Shown here in pieces: positions 42,574 through 51,609 of a stretch of 64,000 nt of DNA. The position numbers and the translations under genes are program-made. Source of the DNA: Streptomyces fulvoviolaceus. GTDB lineage: Bacteria > Actinomycetota > Actinomycetes > Streptomycetales > Streptomycetaceae. The stretch is taken from contig NZ_JOEY01000004.1 in NCBI RefSeq assembly GCF_000718165.1, positions 62,001-126,000 on the forward strand, in the 5' to 3' direction. The notes below the pieces were generated by a model. The model ran no database searches, was not told the origin of the DNA, and worked only from the letters and a program-made list of their open reading frames with translations. Positions within the stretch are counted from its first letter, which is position 1. The number at the start of each line of letters is the position of its first letter.

Positions 42574-45500
42574 GTGCGGGGCTACGAACGCCAGGAGCGA
42601 GAGCCGGCGGCTGACGTCGACCACCTCTCTCGGTTCGAGGCCGAGATGGATCGGCTGAAGACCGAGCGGGAAAAGGCGATTCAGCACGCCGAGGACCTCG
42701 GCTACCAGGTCGAGGTGCTGCGCGCCAAGTTGCACGAGGCGCGGCGCACCCTCATGTCCCGACCGGCCTATGACGGCGGGGACATCGGCTATCAGGCCGA
42801 ACAGCTGCTCCGTAATGCCCAGATCCAGGCCGACCAGCTGCGCCAGGACGCCGAGCGGGAGCTGAGCCAGGCGCGGGCGCAGACCCAGCGCATCCTCCAG
42901 GAGCACGCCGAGAACGCGGCCCGGCTCCAGGCGGAGCTGCACCAGGAGGCGGTCACCCGCCGCCAGCAGCTGGACCAGGAGCTGTCCGAGCGCCGGCAGA
43001 CCGTCGAGTCGCACGTCAACGAGAACGTGGCGTGGGCCGAGCAGCTGCGTGCCCGGTCCGAGTCCCAGGCCCGTCGCCTCCTCGATGAGTCCCGCGCCGA
43101 GGCCGAGCAGGCCATGGCCGCCGCCCGCGCGGAGGCCGAGCGGGTCACCACCGAGGCACGGCAGCGGCTGACGACCGACGCCGAGACGGCCCGCTCGGAG
43201 GCCGAACAGCTGCTGCGCCGCGCCCGCACGGACGCCGAGCGCCTGCTGAACGCCGCGTCGACGCAGGCCCAGGAGGCCACCGACCACGCCGAGCAGCTGC
43301 GCACCTCCACCACCTCCGAGTCGGAGAGCACCCGCCGTCAGGCCACCGAGCTCAGCCGGGCCGCCGAGCAGCGCATGACGGAGGCCGAGGAGGCGCTGCG
43401 CAAGGCGCAGTCCGAGGCCGAGAAGCTGCTCACCGAGGCCAAGACGGCCGCCGAGAAGGCGCTCTCCAGCGCCGAGTCGACCAACGAACAGCGCACGCGT
43501 ACGGCGAAGGAGCAGGTCGCCCGCCTGGTCAGCGAGGCCACCAAGGAGGCCGAGGCCACCAAGGAGACCGCCGAGCAGGTCGTCTCGGACGCCCGCGCGG
43601 AGGCCGAGAAGATCGTCGCCGAGGCCGCCGAGAAGGCCCGCACGATCACCGCCGAGGAGAGCGCGACCCAGCTGTCCAAGGCGGCCAAGACCGCCGAGGA
43701 CGTCCTCAACCGGGCGCAGGAAGACGCGAAGAACACCACCAAGGCGGCCGCCGAGGAGGCCGAGCGGATCCGTCGCGAGGCGGAGACCGAGGCGGACCGG
43801 CTGCGGGCCGAGGCGCACGACATCGCCGAGCAGCTCAAGGGCTCGGCGAAGGACGACACCAAGGAGTACCGCGCCAAGACGGTCGAGCTGCAGGAGGAGG
43901 CCCGCCGGCTGCGCGGCGAGGCCGAGCAGCTGCGCGCCGACGCGGTCGCCGAGGGCGAGAAGATCCGCGCGGAGGCCCGCAAGGAGGCCGTCCAGCAGAT
44001 CGAGGAGGCGGCCAAGACCGCCGAGGAGCTGCTGGCCAAGGCCAAGCAGGACGCGGACGAGCTGCGCCAGAAGGCCACGACGGACAGCGAGAAGGTCCGC
44101 ACCGAGGCCATCGAGCGCGCCACCACGCTGCGCCGGCAGGCCGAGGAGACCCTGGAGCGCACCCGCCAGGAGGCCGAGCGGCACCGCGCGGAGGTCGTCG
44201 AGCAGTCCGAGGGCATCAAGGCGGACGCCGAGCAGGCCGCGCGCGAGCTGCACGAGGAGACCGAGCGGGCCATAGAGGCCCGCCGAGCGGAGGCCGCCGG
44301 GGAGCTGACCCGGCTGCACACCGAGGCCGAGGAGCGCCTCACCGCTGCCGAGCAGGCACTCACCGACGCCCGCGAGGAGGCCGCGCGGATCCGTCGCGAG
44401 GCCGCCGAGGAGACCGAGCGGCTGCGCGCCGAGGCCGCCGAGCGGATCCGCACACTGCAGCAGCAGGCCGAGACGGAGGCCGAACGGCTGCGCAACGAGG
44501 CCGCGTCGGACGCGTCCGCCTCCCGCGCGGAGGGCGAGGCCATCGCCGTACGCCTGCGTTCGGAGGCCTCGGCCGAGGCCGAGCAGCTGAAGGCGGAGGC
44601 CCAGGACACCGCCGACCGGGTCCGTGCGGAGGCGCAGGCCGCCGCCGAGCGGCTCGCCACGGAGGCGTCCGAGACGCTGGCCGCAGCTCAGGAGGAGGCC
44701 AACCGGCGCCGCCGCGAGGCCGAGGACTATCTCGGTACGGCCCGCCACGAGGCCGACCAGGAGCGCGAGCGGGCCCGCGAGCAGAGCGAGGAGCTGCTGG
44801 CCTCGGCGCGCAAGCGCGTGGAAGAGGCACAGGTCGAGGCCGTACGGCTGGTCGAGGAGGCCGACCGGCGTGCCAACGAGATGGTGTCGGCCGCCGAGCA
44901 GCACGCCCAGCAGGTACGGGACTCGGTCAACGGGCTGCACGAGCAGGCCCAGGAGGAGATCACCGGGCTGCGCTCGGCCGCCGAGCACGCGGCGGACCGC
45001 ACCCGGCGCGAGGCCCAGGAGGAGTCGGACCGGGTCCGGACCGACGCCTACTCCGAGCGCGAGCGGGCCACCGAGGACGCCAACCGCATCCGGCGCGAGG
45101 CGAACGTGGAGACGGACGCCGCCAAGTCGCTTGCCGAGCGCACGGTTTCGGAGGCGATCGAGGAGGCGGAGCGGCTCCGGTCGGAGTCGGTCGAGCACGC
45201 CCAGCGGATCCGTACCGAGGCCTCGGACACCATCGCCCAGGCCGACCAGGACGCGTCGCGCACCCGGGCGGACGCCCGTGAGGACGCCAACCGGATCCGG
45301 TCGGACGCGGCGACGCAGGCGGACACCCTCATCACCGAGGCGCGTTCGGAGGCGGAGCGGCTCACCACGGAGACGATCACGGACACCGACCGGCTGCGGT
45401 CGGAGACGGTCGCCGAGGCCGAGCGGGTGCGTGCCGAGTCGGTCGCCAAGGCGGAGAAGCTGATCGGGGACGCGAGGGGCGACGCGGAGCGGCTGCGGGC

Positions 45501-46455
45501 CGAGGCCGCCGAGACGGTCGGGTCGGCCCAGCAGCACGCCGAGCGGATCCGCAACGAGTCGGAGCGGGCCAAGGCGGCCGCGGCCACGGAGGCGGAGCGG
45601 CTGGTGACCTCCGCGCGCGGGGAGGCCGAGCGCACCCTCGACGAGGCCCGCAAGGAGGCCAACAAGCGGCGCTCCGAGGCGGCCGAGCAGGTCGACACGC
45701 TCATCACGGAGACCACGGCCGAGGCGGACAAGCTGCTCACCGAGGCGCAGCAGCAGGCTCTCAAGGCCACCACGGACGCGGAGTCCCAGGCGGACACCAT
45801 GGTCGGCGCGGCCCGCCACGAAGCCGATCGGCTGGTGTCCGAGGCGACGGTCGAGGGCAACTCGATGGTGGAGAAGGCCCGTACGGACGCGGACGAGCTG
45901 CTCGTCGGCGCCCGCCGGGACGCCACCGCGATAAGGGAGCGCGCGGAGGAGCTGCGCGACCGCATCACGTCCGAGATCGAGAACCTGCACGACCGGGCCC
46001 GCCGCGAGGCCGCCGAGACGATGAAGTCGACCGGTGACCGCTGCGACGCGCTCATCAAGGCCGCCGAGGAACAGCTGGCGAAAGCGCAGGCCAAGGCCAA
46101 GGAACTGGTCTCGGAGGCCAATTCGGAGGCCGGCAAGGTCCGTATCGCCGCCGTCAAGAAGGCCGAGGGTCTCCTCAAAGAGGCCGAGCAGAAGAAGACT
46201 TCCCTGGTCAGGGAGGCCGAGGAGCTCAAGGCCGAGGCGATCCGCGAGGCGAAGCGCACGGTCGAGGAGGGCAAGCGCGAGCTGGAGATCCTCGTCCGCC
46301 GCCGCGAGGACATCAACGCGGAGATCTCCCGTGTCCAGGACGTCCTGGAGGCGTTGGAATCCTTCGAGGCCCCAGGCGCGGCCAAGGACGGCGGCGTCAA
46401 GGCGGGCGCAGCGGTCGGTGCCCCTCGTTCGAGTGGCAAGTCAACAGACAGCTAG
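42574..46455 (+). CDS. scy: Coiled-coil cytoskeletal scaffold protein Scy
   Basis: About 1293 residues, almost entirely alpha-helical coiled coil rich in Ala, Glu, Arg and Gln, with the sequence AEAERLRxEA-type repeats through the whole length; such long repeats (about 51 residues in Scy/FilP) have been described for this protein. The N-terminus RGYERQEREPAADVDHLSRF matches S. coelicolor Scy as I recall it. Scy organises the polarisome with DivIVA at hyphal tips and sets tip number. GTG 42574 is chosen to match that start; a TTG at 42544 is also in frame. filP follows 183 bases on, as in other Streptomyces. Confidence 0.95.
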   Translation: MRGYERQEREPAADVDHLSRFEAEMDRLKTEREKAIQHAEDLGYQVEVLRAKLHEARRTLMSRPAYDGGDIGYQAEQLLRNAQIQADQLRQDAERELSQARAQTQRILQEHAENAARLQAELHQEAVTRRQQLDQELSERRQTVESHVNENVAWAEQLRARSESQARRLLDESRAEAEQAMAAARAEAERVTTEARQRLTTDAETARSEAEQLLRRARTDAERLLNAASTQAQEATDHAEQLRTSTTSESESTRRQATELSRAAEQRMTEAEEALRKAQSEAEKLLTEAKTAAEKALSSAESTNEQRTRTAKEQVARLVSEATKEAEATKETAEQVVSDARAEAEKIVAEAAEKARTITAEESATQLSKAAKTAEDVLNRAQEDAKNTTKAAAEEAERIRREAETEADRLRAEAHDIAEQLKGSAKDDTKEYRAKTVELQEEARRLRGEAEQLRADAVAEGEKIRAEARKEAVQQIEEAAKTAEELLAKAKQDADELRQKATTDSEKVRTEAIERATTLRRQAEETLERTRQEAERHRAEVVEQSEGIKADAEQAARELHEETERAIEARRAEAAGELTRLHTEAEERLTAAEQALTDAREEAARIRREAAEETERLRAEAAERIRTLQQQAETEAERLRNEAASDASASRAEGEAIAVRLRSEASAEAEQLKAEAQDTADRVRAEAQAAAERLATEASETLAAAQEEANRRRREAEDYLGTARHEADQERERAREQSEELLASARKRVEEAQVEAVRLVEEADRRANEMVSAAEQHAQQVRDSVNGLHEQAQEEITGLRSAAEHAADRTRREAQEESDRVRTDAYSERERATEDANRIRREANVETDAAKSLAERTVSEAIEEAERLRSESVEHAQRIRTEASDTIAQADQDASRTRADAREDANRIRSDAATQADTLITEARSEAERLTTETITDTDRLRSETVAEAERVRAESVAKAEKLIGDARGDAERLRAEAAETVGSAQQHAERIRNESERAKAAAATEAERLVTSARGEAERTLDEARKEANKRRSEAAEQVDTLITETTAEADKLLTEAQQQALKATTDAESQADTMVGAARHEADRLVSEATVEGNSMVEKARTDADELLVGARRDATAIRERAEELRDRITSEIENLHDRARREAAETMKSTGDRCDALIKAAEEQLAKAQAKAKELVSEANSEAGKVRIAAVKKAEGLLKEAEQKKTSLVREAEELKAEAIREAKRTVEEGKRELEILVRRREDINAEISRVQDVLEALESFEAPGAAKDGGVKAGAAVGAPRSSGKSTDS

Positions 46456-46638
46456 TTGACAGGGTGAATTCCGGTGCCATCTGGGGCCTTTGACCAAGTT
46501 TTTGGCAAGCCGTCCAAGGGTTAGCCACTCAAAAGGGGTGTCATTCTCCAGATCAAACACGTATCCGCTCGATGACACACCGCTTCGGCCCCTAGGATTC
46601 CCCCTATCACCTCACCGGTCTCATTTGACAGGAACCCC
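46456..46638 (+). promoter_or_regulatory. filP upstream region
   Basis: 183 bases between scy and filP. TTGACA at 46456 and TTGACC at 46490 are -35-like, but neither has a TAnnnT at the right distance. TAGGAT (46593-46598) is a good -10 with only a weak GATGAC upstream. AGGA precedes the filP ATG by five bases. There is no terminator-like hairpin after scy, so part of filP expression may come from read-through. Confidence 0.35.
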
Positions 46639-47574
46639 ATGAGCGACACTTCCCCCTACGGCTTCGAGCTTGTGCGGCGTGGGTACGACCGCGCTCAGGT
46701 GGACGAACGGATCTCCAAGCTCGTCTCCGACCGTGACAGCGCTCTCTCCCGCATCACCGCTCTGGAGAAGCGGATCGAGGAACTCCACCTCGAAACGCAG
46801 AACGCCCAGGCTCAGGTCACCGACGCCGAACCGTCGTACGCGGGTCTCGGCGCGCGTGTCGAGAAGATCCTCCGCCTCGCCGAGGAGGAGGCCAAGGATC
46901 TGCGCGAGGAGGCCCGCCGCGCGGCCGAGCAGCACCGCGAGCTCGCCGAGTCCGCGGCCCAGCAGGTTCGCAACGACGCAGAATCGTTCGCGTCGGAGCG
47001 CAAGGCCAAGGCCGAGGACGAAGGCGTCCGGATCGTCGAGAAGGCCAAGAGCGACGCATCCCAGCTGCGCTCCGAAGCCCAGAAGGACGCGCAGTCGAAG
47101 CGCGAGGAGGCCGACGCCCTCTTCGAGGAGACCCGTGCGAAGGCCGCGCAGGCCGCCGCCGACTTCGAGACGAACCTCGCCAAGCGCCGCGAGCAGTCCG
47201 AGCGGGACCTGGCCTCGCGTCAGCAGAAGGCCGAGAAGCGCCTCGCGGAGATCGAGCACCGCGCGGAGCAGCTGCGTCTCGAGGCCGAGAAGCTGCGCAC
47301 CGACGCCGAGCGTCGTGCCCGTCAGACCGTCGAGACGGCACAGCGTCAGGCCGAGGACATCGTGGCGGACGCCAACGCCAAGGCCGACCGCATCCGTTCG
47401 GAATCCGAGCGCGAGCTCGCGGCGCTGACCAACCGCCGCGACTCGATCAACGCGCAGCTGACGAACGTGCGCGAGATGCTGGCGACGCTCACCGGTGCGG
47501 CCGTGGCCGCCGCCGGTTCGCCGGTCGAGGACGAGCCGATCTCCCGTGGGGTTCCGGCTCAGCAGACCCGCTGA
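46639..47574 (+). CDS. filP: Intermediate filament-like coiled-coil protein FilP
   Basis: 311 residues. The N-terminal 25 residues (YGFELVRRGYDRAQVDERIS) carry the DivIVA-like short motif, followed by a broken coiled coil: a first segment to about 65, a Pro/Tyr/Gly interruption (DAEPSYAGLGARVEKI), then a long continuous rod with repeats like Scy, and a short non-helical tail (AAAGSPVEDEPISRGVP). FilP forms filament networks near hyphal tips, gives the cells stiffness, and binds DivIVA and Scy. Length matches the known 310-residue protein. Confidence 0.96.
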   Translation: MSDTSPYGFELVRRGYDRAQVDERISKLVSDRDSALSRITALEKRIEELHLETQNAQAQVTDAEPSYAGLGARVEKILRLAEEEAKDLREEARRAAEQHRELAESAAQQVRNDAESFASERKAKAEDEGVRIVEKAKSDASQLRSEAQKDAQSKREEADALFEETRAKAAQAAADFETNLAKRREQSERDLASRQQKAEKRLAEIEHRAEQLRLEAEKLRTDAERRARQTVETAQRQAEDIVADANAKADRIRSESERELAALTNRRDSINAQLTNVREMLATLTGAAVAAAGSPVEDEPISRGVPAQQTR

Positions 47575-47586
47575 TCAGTACGGCCG

Positions 47587-47621
47587 AGGCCCGCATCCCC
47601 TGCACAGGGGGGTGCGGGCCT
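47587..47621 (+). terminator. Terminator after filP
   Basis: AGGCCCGCATCCCC and GGGGGGTGCGGGCCT form a long stem around TGCACA with one or two bulged bases, followed by TTCG. It ends 12 bases after the filP stop and also faces the convergent tetR gene. Confidence 0.75.
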
Positions 47622-47629
47622 TCGCCATG

Positions 47630-48196
47630 TCACGAAGGACGTGCCACGAGGGGCAGGAACACGTCGTCCACGATCTCCACCAGCGTCTCCTCCGTCACCA
47701 GCTCCCGCCTCAGCAGGATCTCGTGGCGCAGCAGGTCCGCGGGGAGGGTGAGGACCCGTCGGGGAAGGTCGGCCGTGGGGATCTCGCCGCGTTCGGCGGC
47801 CCGTTCGACGACGGTCCGCAGCACGCCCCGCATGATGCCGAAGAAGGACGGGCCCACGTCCCTGGCCTCCGCCAGCAGGCCGTGGAGCGTGTCGGGGCCG
47901 ATCTGCCGCTGCCGGGTCGCGCCCGCCCGCAGCACCTCCAGTACGTCGCCCCGCAGCGTCCCCGTGTCCGGCACCCGGTCGGCGATCGACCCCGTGCGGT
48001 GGCGCATGGCGGCGATGATCAGTTCCGCGCGGTTGCTCCAGCGGCGGTAGAGGACCTGCTTGCCGGTCTTCGCCCGGGCCGCGACGCCCTCCATGGTGAG
48101 CTTCGCGTAGCCGACCGCTTCCAGCTCCGCCCAGGCCGCGTCCATCAGGTCGGCCTCCAGGACGGCACCACGCCGCCGTGTGGTCTCGCCGGGCAT
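47630..48196 (-). CDS. TetR family transcriptional regulator
   Basis: 188 residues. The helix-turn-helix covers about 15-60 (AAWAELEAVGYAKLTMEGVA, then ARAKTGKQVLYRRWSNRAEL), and the remainder is the helical ligand-binding/dimer domain. ATG at 48196 follows GGGAGGT at six bases, better than the in-frame GTG at 48202. It is divergent from an MFS exporter, and two matching inverted repeats lie in the spacer, so it most likely represses the exporter and itself until an inducer binds. Confidence 0.93.
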   Translation of the reverse strand: MPGETTRRRGAVLEADLMDAAWAELEAVGYAKLTMEGVAARAKTGKQVLYRRWSNRAELIIAAMRHRTGSIADRVPDTGTLRGDVLEVLRAGATRQRQIGPDTLHGLLAEARDVGPSFFGIMRGVLRTVVERAAERGEIPTADLPRRVLTLPADLLRHEILLRRELVTEETLVEIVDDVFLPLVARPS

Positions 48197-48211
48197 CCGC
48201 ACACCTCCCTT

Positions 48212-48274
48212 TAAGAGACCTTGCGTCTCTTACGGCCGTAAGCCTATCGTGCCATTAAGAGACGTAGCGTCTCC
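48212..48274. promoter_or_regulatory. Twin TetR operators
   Basis: TAAGAGAC, five bases, GTCTCTTA (48212-48232) is a perfect 8-bp dyad. A second copy TAAGAGAC, five bases, GTCTCC (48256-48274) begins 44 bases later, four helical turns away. Both lie between the divergent TetR and MFS genes, one near each start. Confidence 0.8.
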
Positions 48275-48286
48275 AAAGGGAGTCCC

Positions 48287-49651
48287 ATGACCACCACCGC
48301 CCGCTCCACCACCAACCGCCTCGACCCCGCCGTCCTCAAGCTCGCCGGCATCCTCGTCCTCGGTGCCCTCGCCCCGCTCCTCGACAGCACGATCGTCTCC
48401 ATAGCGATCCACACCCTCGGCCATGACCTCAACGCCTCGACGGCGGCCGTGCAGTGGGTGAGTACGGCGTATCTGCTCGCCCTCGCGATGGTCGTGCCGG
48501 TCTCGGGGTGGGCGGTGGAGCGGTTCGGCGCCCGCCCGGTCTGGCTGGCCTCGCTGACGCTGTTCCTCGCCGGGTCCATGCTGTGCGGGCTCGCCTGGAA
48601 CATCGGCTCGCTGGTCGTCTTCCGGGTCGTGCAGGGCATCGGCGGCGGGGTGCTCCTGCCGGTCCTGCAGACGCTCGTCATGCGGGCCGCGGGCGGGCGC
48701 AACCTCGGCCGCCTGATGGCCGTGATCACCCTGCCCGCCCTGATCGGGCCGATCCTCGGACCGGTACTCGGCGGTCTGATCGTCGGCCACCTCAGCTGGC
48801 GCTGGATCTTCTACGTCAACCTGCCCCTGTGCCTGCTCGCCCTCGCCCTGGCCTGGCGGGGCGTCCCGAAGGACGGCCCCCGCACCGCCCGCCGCCTCGA
48901 CACGACCGGGCTGCTGCTCCTCTCCCCCGGCCTCGCCGCGCTCGTCTACGGCCTCTCACAGGACGGCCTCGCCCGGGCGACGGCGATCCCCGTGGGCGCC
49001 GTACTGGTCGGGGTGTTCGCCGTGCACGCCCTGCGCTCCCCCGCACCCCTCGTCGACCTCCGCGTGTTCCGCGACCACGCCTTCGCCGTCTCCGCGACGC
49101 TGATGTTCCTCAACGGCCTCGCCCTGTACGGCGGGATGTTCCTGCTGCCCCTCTACTACCAGCAGGCGCGCGGCGAGAGCGTGATCGCCGCCGGGCTGCT
49201 GCTGGCGCCGCAGGGCCTCGGCAGTCTGCTGTCCCGGGCGACGGGACCGCTCACCGACCGCGTCGGCCCCCGCCCGGTCGTCCTCGCGGGCATGCTGCTG
49301 TCGGCTCTTGGCACCCTCCCCTTCGCCTTCCGGCACCCCGCGGCCGTGCTCCTCCCCGTCGCCCTCGTCGTCCGGGGCCTCGGGATGAGCGCCGCCAACC
49401 TGGCCGTGAACGTCGGCGCCTACCAGGGCCTGAGCCCCGACCGCATCCCGCACGGCAGCACCACGGTCCGGATCGTGCAGCAGCTCGGCGGCTCCTTCGG
49501 CACCGCGGTCCTGGCCGCCGTACTGGCACAGGGCCACGGCACCTCGGCCTTCCCGCACGCGTTCCTCTGGTCGACGGCGTTCACGGTTGTTGCCGCTGCC
49601 GTCGGTCTCTGTTTGCCCATACGAGTGGCATCCGCCGAAGCCCGCACCTAG
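48287..49651 (+). CDS. DHA2-type MFS multidrug exporter
   Basis: 454 residues with fourteen predicted membrane helices. Motif A is GWAVERFGARPVWL, and motif C is the glycine-rich LPALIGPILGPVLGGLIVGH that defines drug:proton antiporters; LDSTIVSIAIHTL in helix 1 is the D1-type motif. It should export hydrophobic drugs in exchange for protons. AAAGGGAG lies before the ATG, and TetR operators overlap the promoter. The stop codon TAG is shared with the -10 box of the next gene. Confidence 0.93.
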   Translation: MTTTARSTTNRLDPAVLKLAGILVLGALAPLLDSTIVSIAIHTLGHDLNASTAAVQWVSTAYLLALAMVVPVSGWAVERFGARPVWLASLTLFLAGSMLCGLAWNIGSLVVFRVVQGIGGGVLLPVLQTLVMRAAGGRNLGRLMAVITLPALIGPILGPVLGGLIVGHLSWRWIFYVNLPLCLLALALAWRGVPKDGPRTARRLDTTGLLLLSPGLAALVYGLSQDGLARATAIPVGAVLVGVFAVHALRSPAPLVDLRVFRDHAFAVSATLMFLNGLALYGGMFLLPLYYQQARGESVIAAGLLLAPQGLGSLLSRATGPLTDRVGPRPVVLAGMLLSALGTLPFAFRHPAAVLLPVALVVRGLGMSAANLAVNVGAYQGLSPDRIPHGSTTVRIVQQLGGSFGTAVLAAVLAQGHGTSAFPHAFLWSTAFTVVAAAVGLCLPIRVASAEART

Positions 49652-49654
49652 CGT
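49649..49654 (+). promoter_or_regulatory. -10 box of a leaderless ABC transporter transcript
   Basis: TAGCGT overlaps the MFS stop codon TAG and ends seven bases before the ATG at 49662. The ABC genes can therefore be expressed independently of the MFS gene despite the ten-base gap. Confidence 0.55.
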
Positions 49655-49661
49655 GGTCCGC

Positions 49662-50621
49662 ATGATCGAGCTCGAGGGCCTGACGAAGCGGTACGGCGAG
49701 AAAGTGGCGGTCAACAACCTGACCTTCACCGTCAGACCGGGCATCGTCACGGGCTTCCTCGGTCCCAACGGCGCCGGCAAGTCGACCACCATGCGCATGC
49801 TGCTCGGCCTCGACCGGCCCACCGCCGGCGACGTCCGCATCGACGGCAAGCACTACGACCAGCTCAAGGACCCGCTGACGTACATCGGCGCCCTGCTGGA
49901 CGCCAAGGCCATGCACGGCGGACGCAGCGCCTTCAACCACCTGCTGTGCCTGGCCCAGAGCAACGGCATCCCGAGGAAGCGGGTGTACCAGGTGCTCGAC
50001 ACGGTCGGCCTCACGGCCGTGGCGAAGAAGAAGGCCAAGGGCTTCTCGCTCGGCATGGGCCAGCGGCTCGGCATCGCGGGCGCGTTGCTCGGCGACCCGC
50101 GGATCCTGATGTTCGACGAGCCCGTCAACGGCCTCGACCCCGAGGGCATCCACTGGATCCGCAACCTGATGAAGTCCCTCGCCGCCCAGGGCCGTACGGT
50201 CTTCGTCTCGTCGCACCTCATGAGCGAGATGGCCCTCACCGCCGACCACCTCGTCGTCATCGGACAGGGCCGGCTCCTCGCCGACACCTCCATGGCCGAC
50301 TTCATCACGCAGAACTCGCGGTCCTACGTCCGGATCCGCACCCCCCAGCGCGAGCGGCTGCTCGACGTGCTGCACGGGGCCGGGGTCACCGTCGTGGAGA
50401 CCGGCAACGGCAGCCTGGAGGTCGACGGCAGCAAGTCCGAGCACATCGGTGAGCTCGCCGCCCAGCACCAGATCGTGCTGCACGAGCTGAGCCCGCAACA
50501 GGCCTCCCTGGAGGATGCGTTCATGCAGCTGACCGCGGAGTCGGTCGAGTACCACGCGCACTCCGACACACCTGCCGCACCGCCACCGCAGCCGTGGGGC
50601 GACGGCTGGAAGGGGAACTGA
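49662..50621 (+). CDS. ABC transporter ATP-binding protein (pair 1)
   Basis: 319 residues. Walker A GPNGAGKSTTM, signature KGFSLGMGQRLGIAGALL, Walker B ILMFDEPVNGLDPEG and the H-loop SSHLMSEM are all present, the pattern of DrrA/BcrA-like ABC-2 export ATPases. About 100 C-terminal residues form a small regulatory domain and a short Pro-rich end (TPAAPPPQPWGDG). The permease gene follows two bases after the stop. Substrate unknown; export of a lipid or antibiotic-like molecule is typical. A close paralogue pair follows at 51610. Confidence 0.92.
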   Translation: MIELEGLTKRYGEKVAVNNLTFTVRPGIVTGFLGPNGAGKSTTMRMLLGLDRPTAGDVRIDGKHYDQLKDPLTYIGALLDAKAMHGGRSAFNHLLCLAQSNGIPRKRVYQVLDTVGLTAVAKKKAKGFSLGMGQRLGIAGALLGDPRILMFDEPVNGLDPEGIHWIRNLMKSLAAQGRTVFVSSHLMSEMALTADHLVVIGQGRLLADTSMADFITQNSRSYVRIRTPQRERLLDVLHGAGVTVVETGNGSLEVDGSKSEHIGELAAQHQIVLHELSPQQASLEDAFMQLTAESVEYHAHSDTPAAPPPQPWGDGWKGN

Positions 50622-50623
50622 CC

Positions 50624-51394
50624 ATGGCGGCGATCCAGGTCGTCCGGTCCGAGTGGACCAAGATCCGGTCGGTGGCGTCCACGGTGTGGACGCTCTCCCT
50701 CGCCGTGGTCGTCACCATCGCGCTCGGCATGCTGATCTCGGCCCTGTCGAAGAACGAGTTCGACAAGATGAGCCGGAGCGACCAGCTCTCCTTCGACCCG
50801 ACGTTCATCAGCTTCGCGGGCATGAGCCTCGGTCAGCTCGCGATGATCGTGTTCGGCGTGCTCGTCGTGTCGAACGAGTACAGCACCGGCATGATCCGCA
50901 CCTCGCTGGCCGCCGTACCGCAGCGCGCCACCTTCCTGGTCAGCAAGATCGCGGTCGCCACCGGCCTCTCGCTCGTCGTCGGCCTCGCCACCAGCTTCGT
51001 CGCGTTCTTCCTGGGCCAGGCGATGCTCGGCTCGCACAAGGCGTCGATCGGCGACACGGGCGTGCTGCGCGCGGTGATCGGCGGCGGCCTCTACATGACC
51101 CTCATCGCGATGTTCTCGATGGGCGTCGCCGCGATGCTGCGCTCGCCGATGCTGTCGCTCGGCATCCTGATGCCGTTCTTCTTCCTGGTCTCCAACATCC
51201 TGGGCAACGTCTCGGCCACCAAGAAGATCGGCCGCTACCTGCCCGACCAGGCCGGCAGCAAGATCATGCAGGTGGTCACCCCGGTCGACGACAGCACTCC
51301 GTACGGCCCCTGGGGCGGCCTCGGCATCATGACGCTGTGGGTGGTCGCGGCGCTCGCCGGGGGTTATGTCCTGTTGAAGAAGAGGGACGCGTAG
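50624..51394 (+). CDS. ABC-2 type transporter permease (pair 1)
   Basis: 256 residues with six membrane helices. The start VVRSEWTKIRSVASTVWTL is the family hallmark just inside the membrane before helix 1; FGVLVVSNEYSTGMIRTSLAAVPQR is the coupling region after helix 2. It is cotranscribed with the preceding ATPase. The stop is followed by a dispersed repeat which probably ends the transcript. Confidence 0.9.
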   Translation: MAAIQVVRSEWTKIRSVASTVWTLSLAVVVTIALGMLISALSKNEFDKMSRSDQLSFDPTFISFAGMSLGQLAMIVFGVLVVSNEYSTGMIRTSLAAVPQRATFLVSKIAVATGLSLVVGLATSFVAFFLGQAMLGSHKASIGDTGVLRAVIGGGLYMTLIAMFSMGVAAMLRSPMLSLGILMPFFFLVSNILGNVSATKKIGRYLPDQAGSKIMQVVTPVDDSTPYGPWGGLGIMTLWVVAALAGGYVLLKKRDA

Positions 51395-51430
51395 GGCCTG
51401 GCGATGTCAGGTGCGGTTCGGCAGCGCCCT

Positions 51431-51510
51431 ATAGGGGCGCGGGGAACTGCGCGACCAGCCCCCACCGGCCCGCAGATGAAACACCGGGCTGCCAGCGGAG
51501 CGTCTGCGCT
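51431..51510. repeat. Dispersed Streptomyces repeat, copy 3
   Basis: ATAGGGGCGCGGGGAACTGC (51431-51450) and the following GCGACCAGCCCCCACCGGCC are nearly identical to the copy at 30002. It separates the two paralogous ABC transporter pairs and may terminate the first. Confidence 0.8.
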
Positions 51511-51520
51511 TTGCTTTCAT

Positions 51521-51551
51521 TTGAGCGGAACCGTCAGCGCACCGATAGGCT
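51521..51551 (+). promoter_or_regulatory. Candidate promoter of ABC pair 2
   Basis: TTGAGC (51521-51526) and TAGGCT (51546-51551) are spaced by 19 bases, about 60 bases before the ATG at 51610. Confidence 0.4.
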
Positions 51552-51609
51552 CCTAACCCTTACGGGGGCGTGTGCCCCGCTGTCCTGAACCTTGCGATGG
51601 GTGCGGAGC

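Noticed and set aside
42349..45990. A minus-strand open frame of about 1200 codons across scy
   Set aside because: It mirrors the scy codons (GAG/GCC/CGG become CTC/GGC/CCG), is all Leu/Gly/Arg/Ala, and has no start signal or domain. It is a by-product of repetitive high-GC coding DNA.
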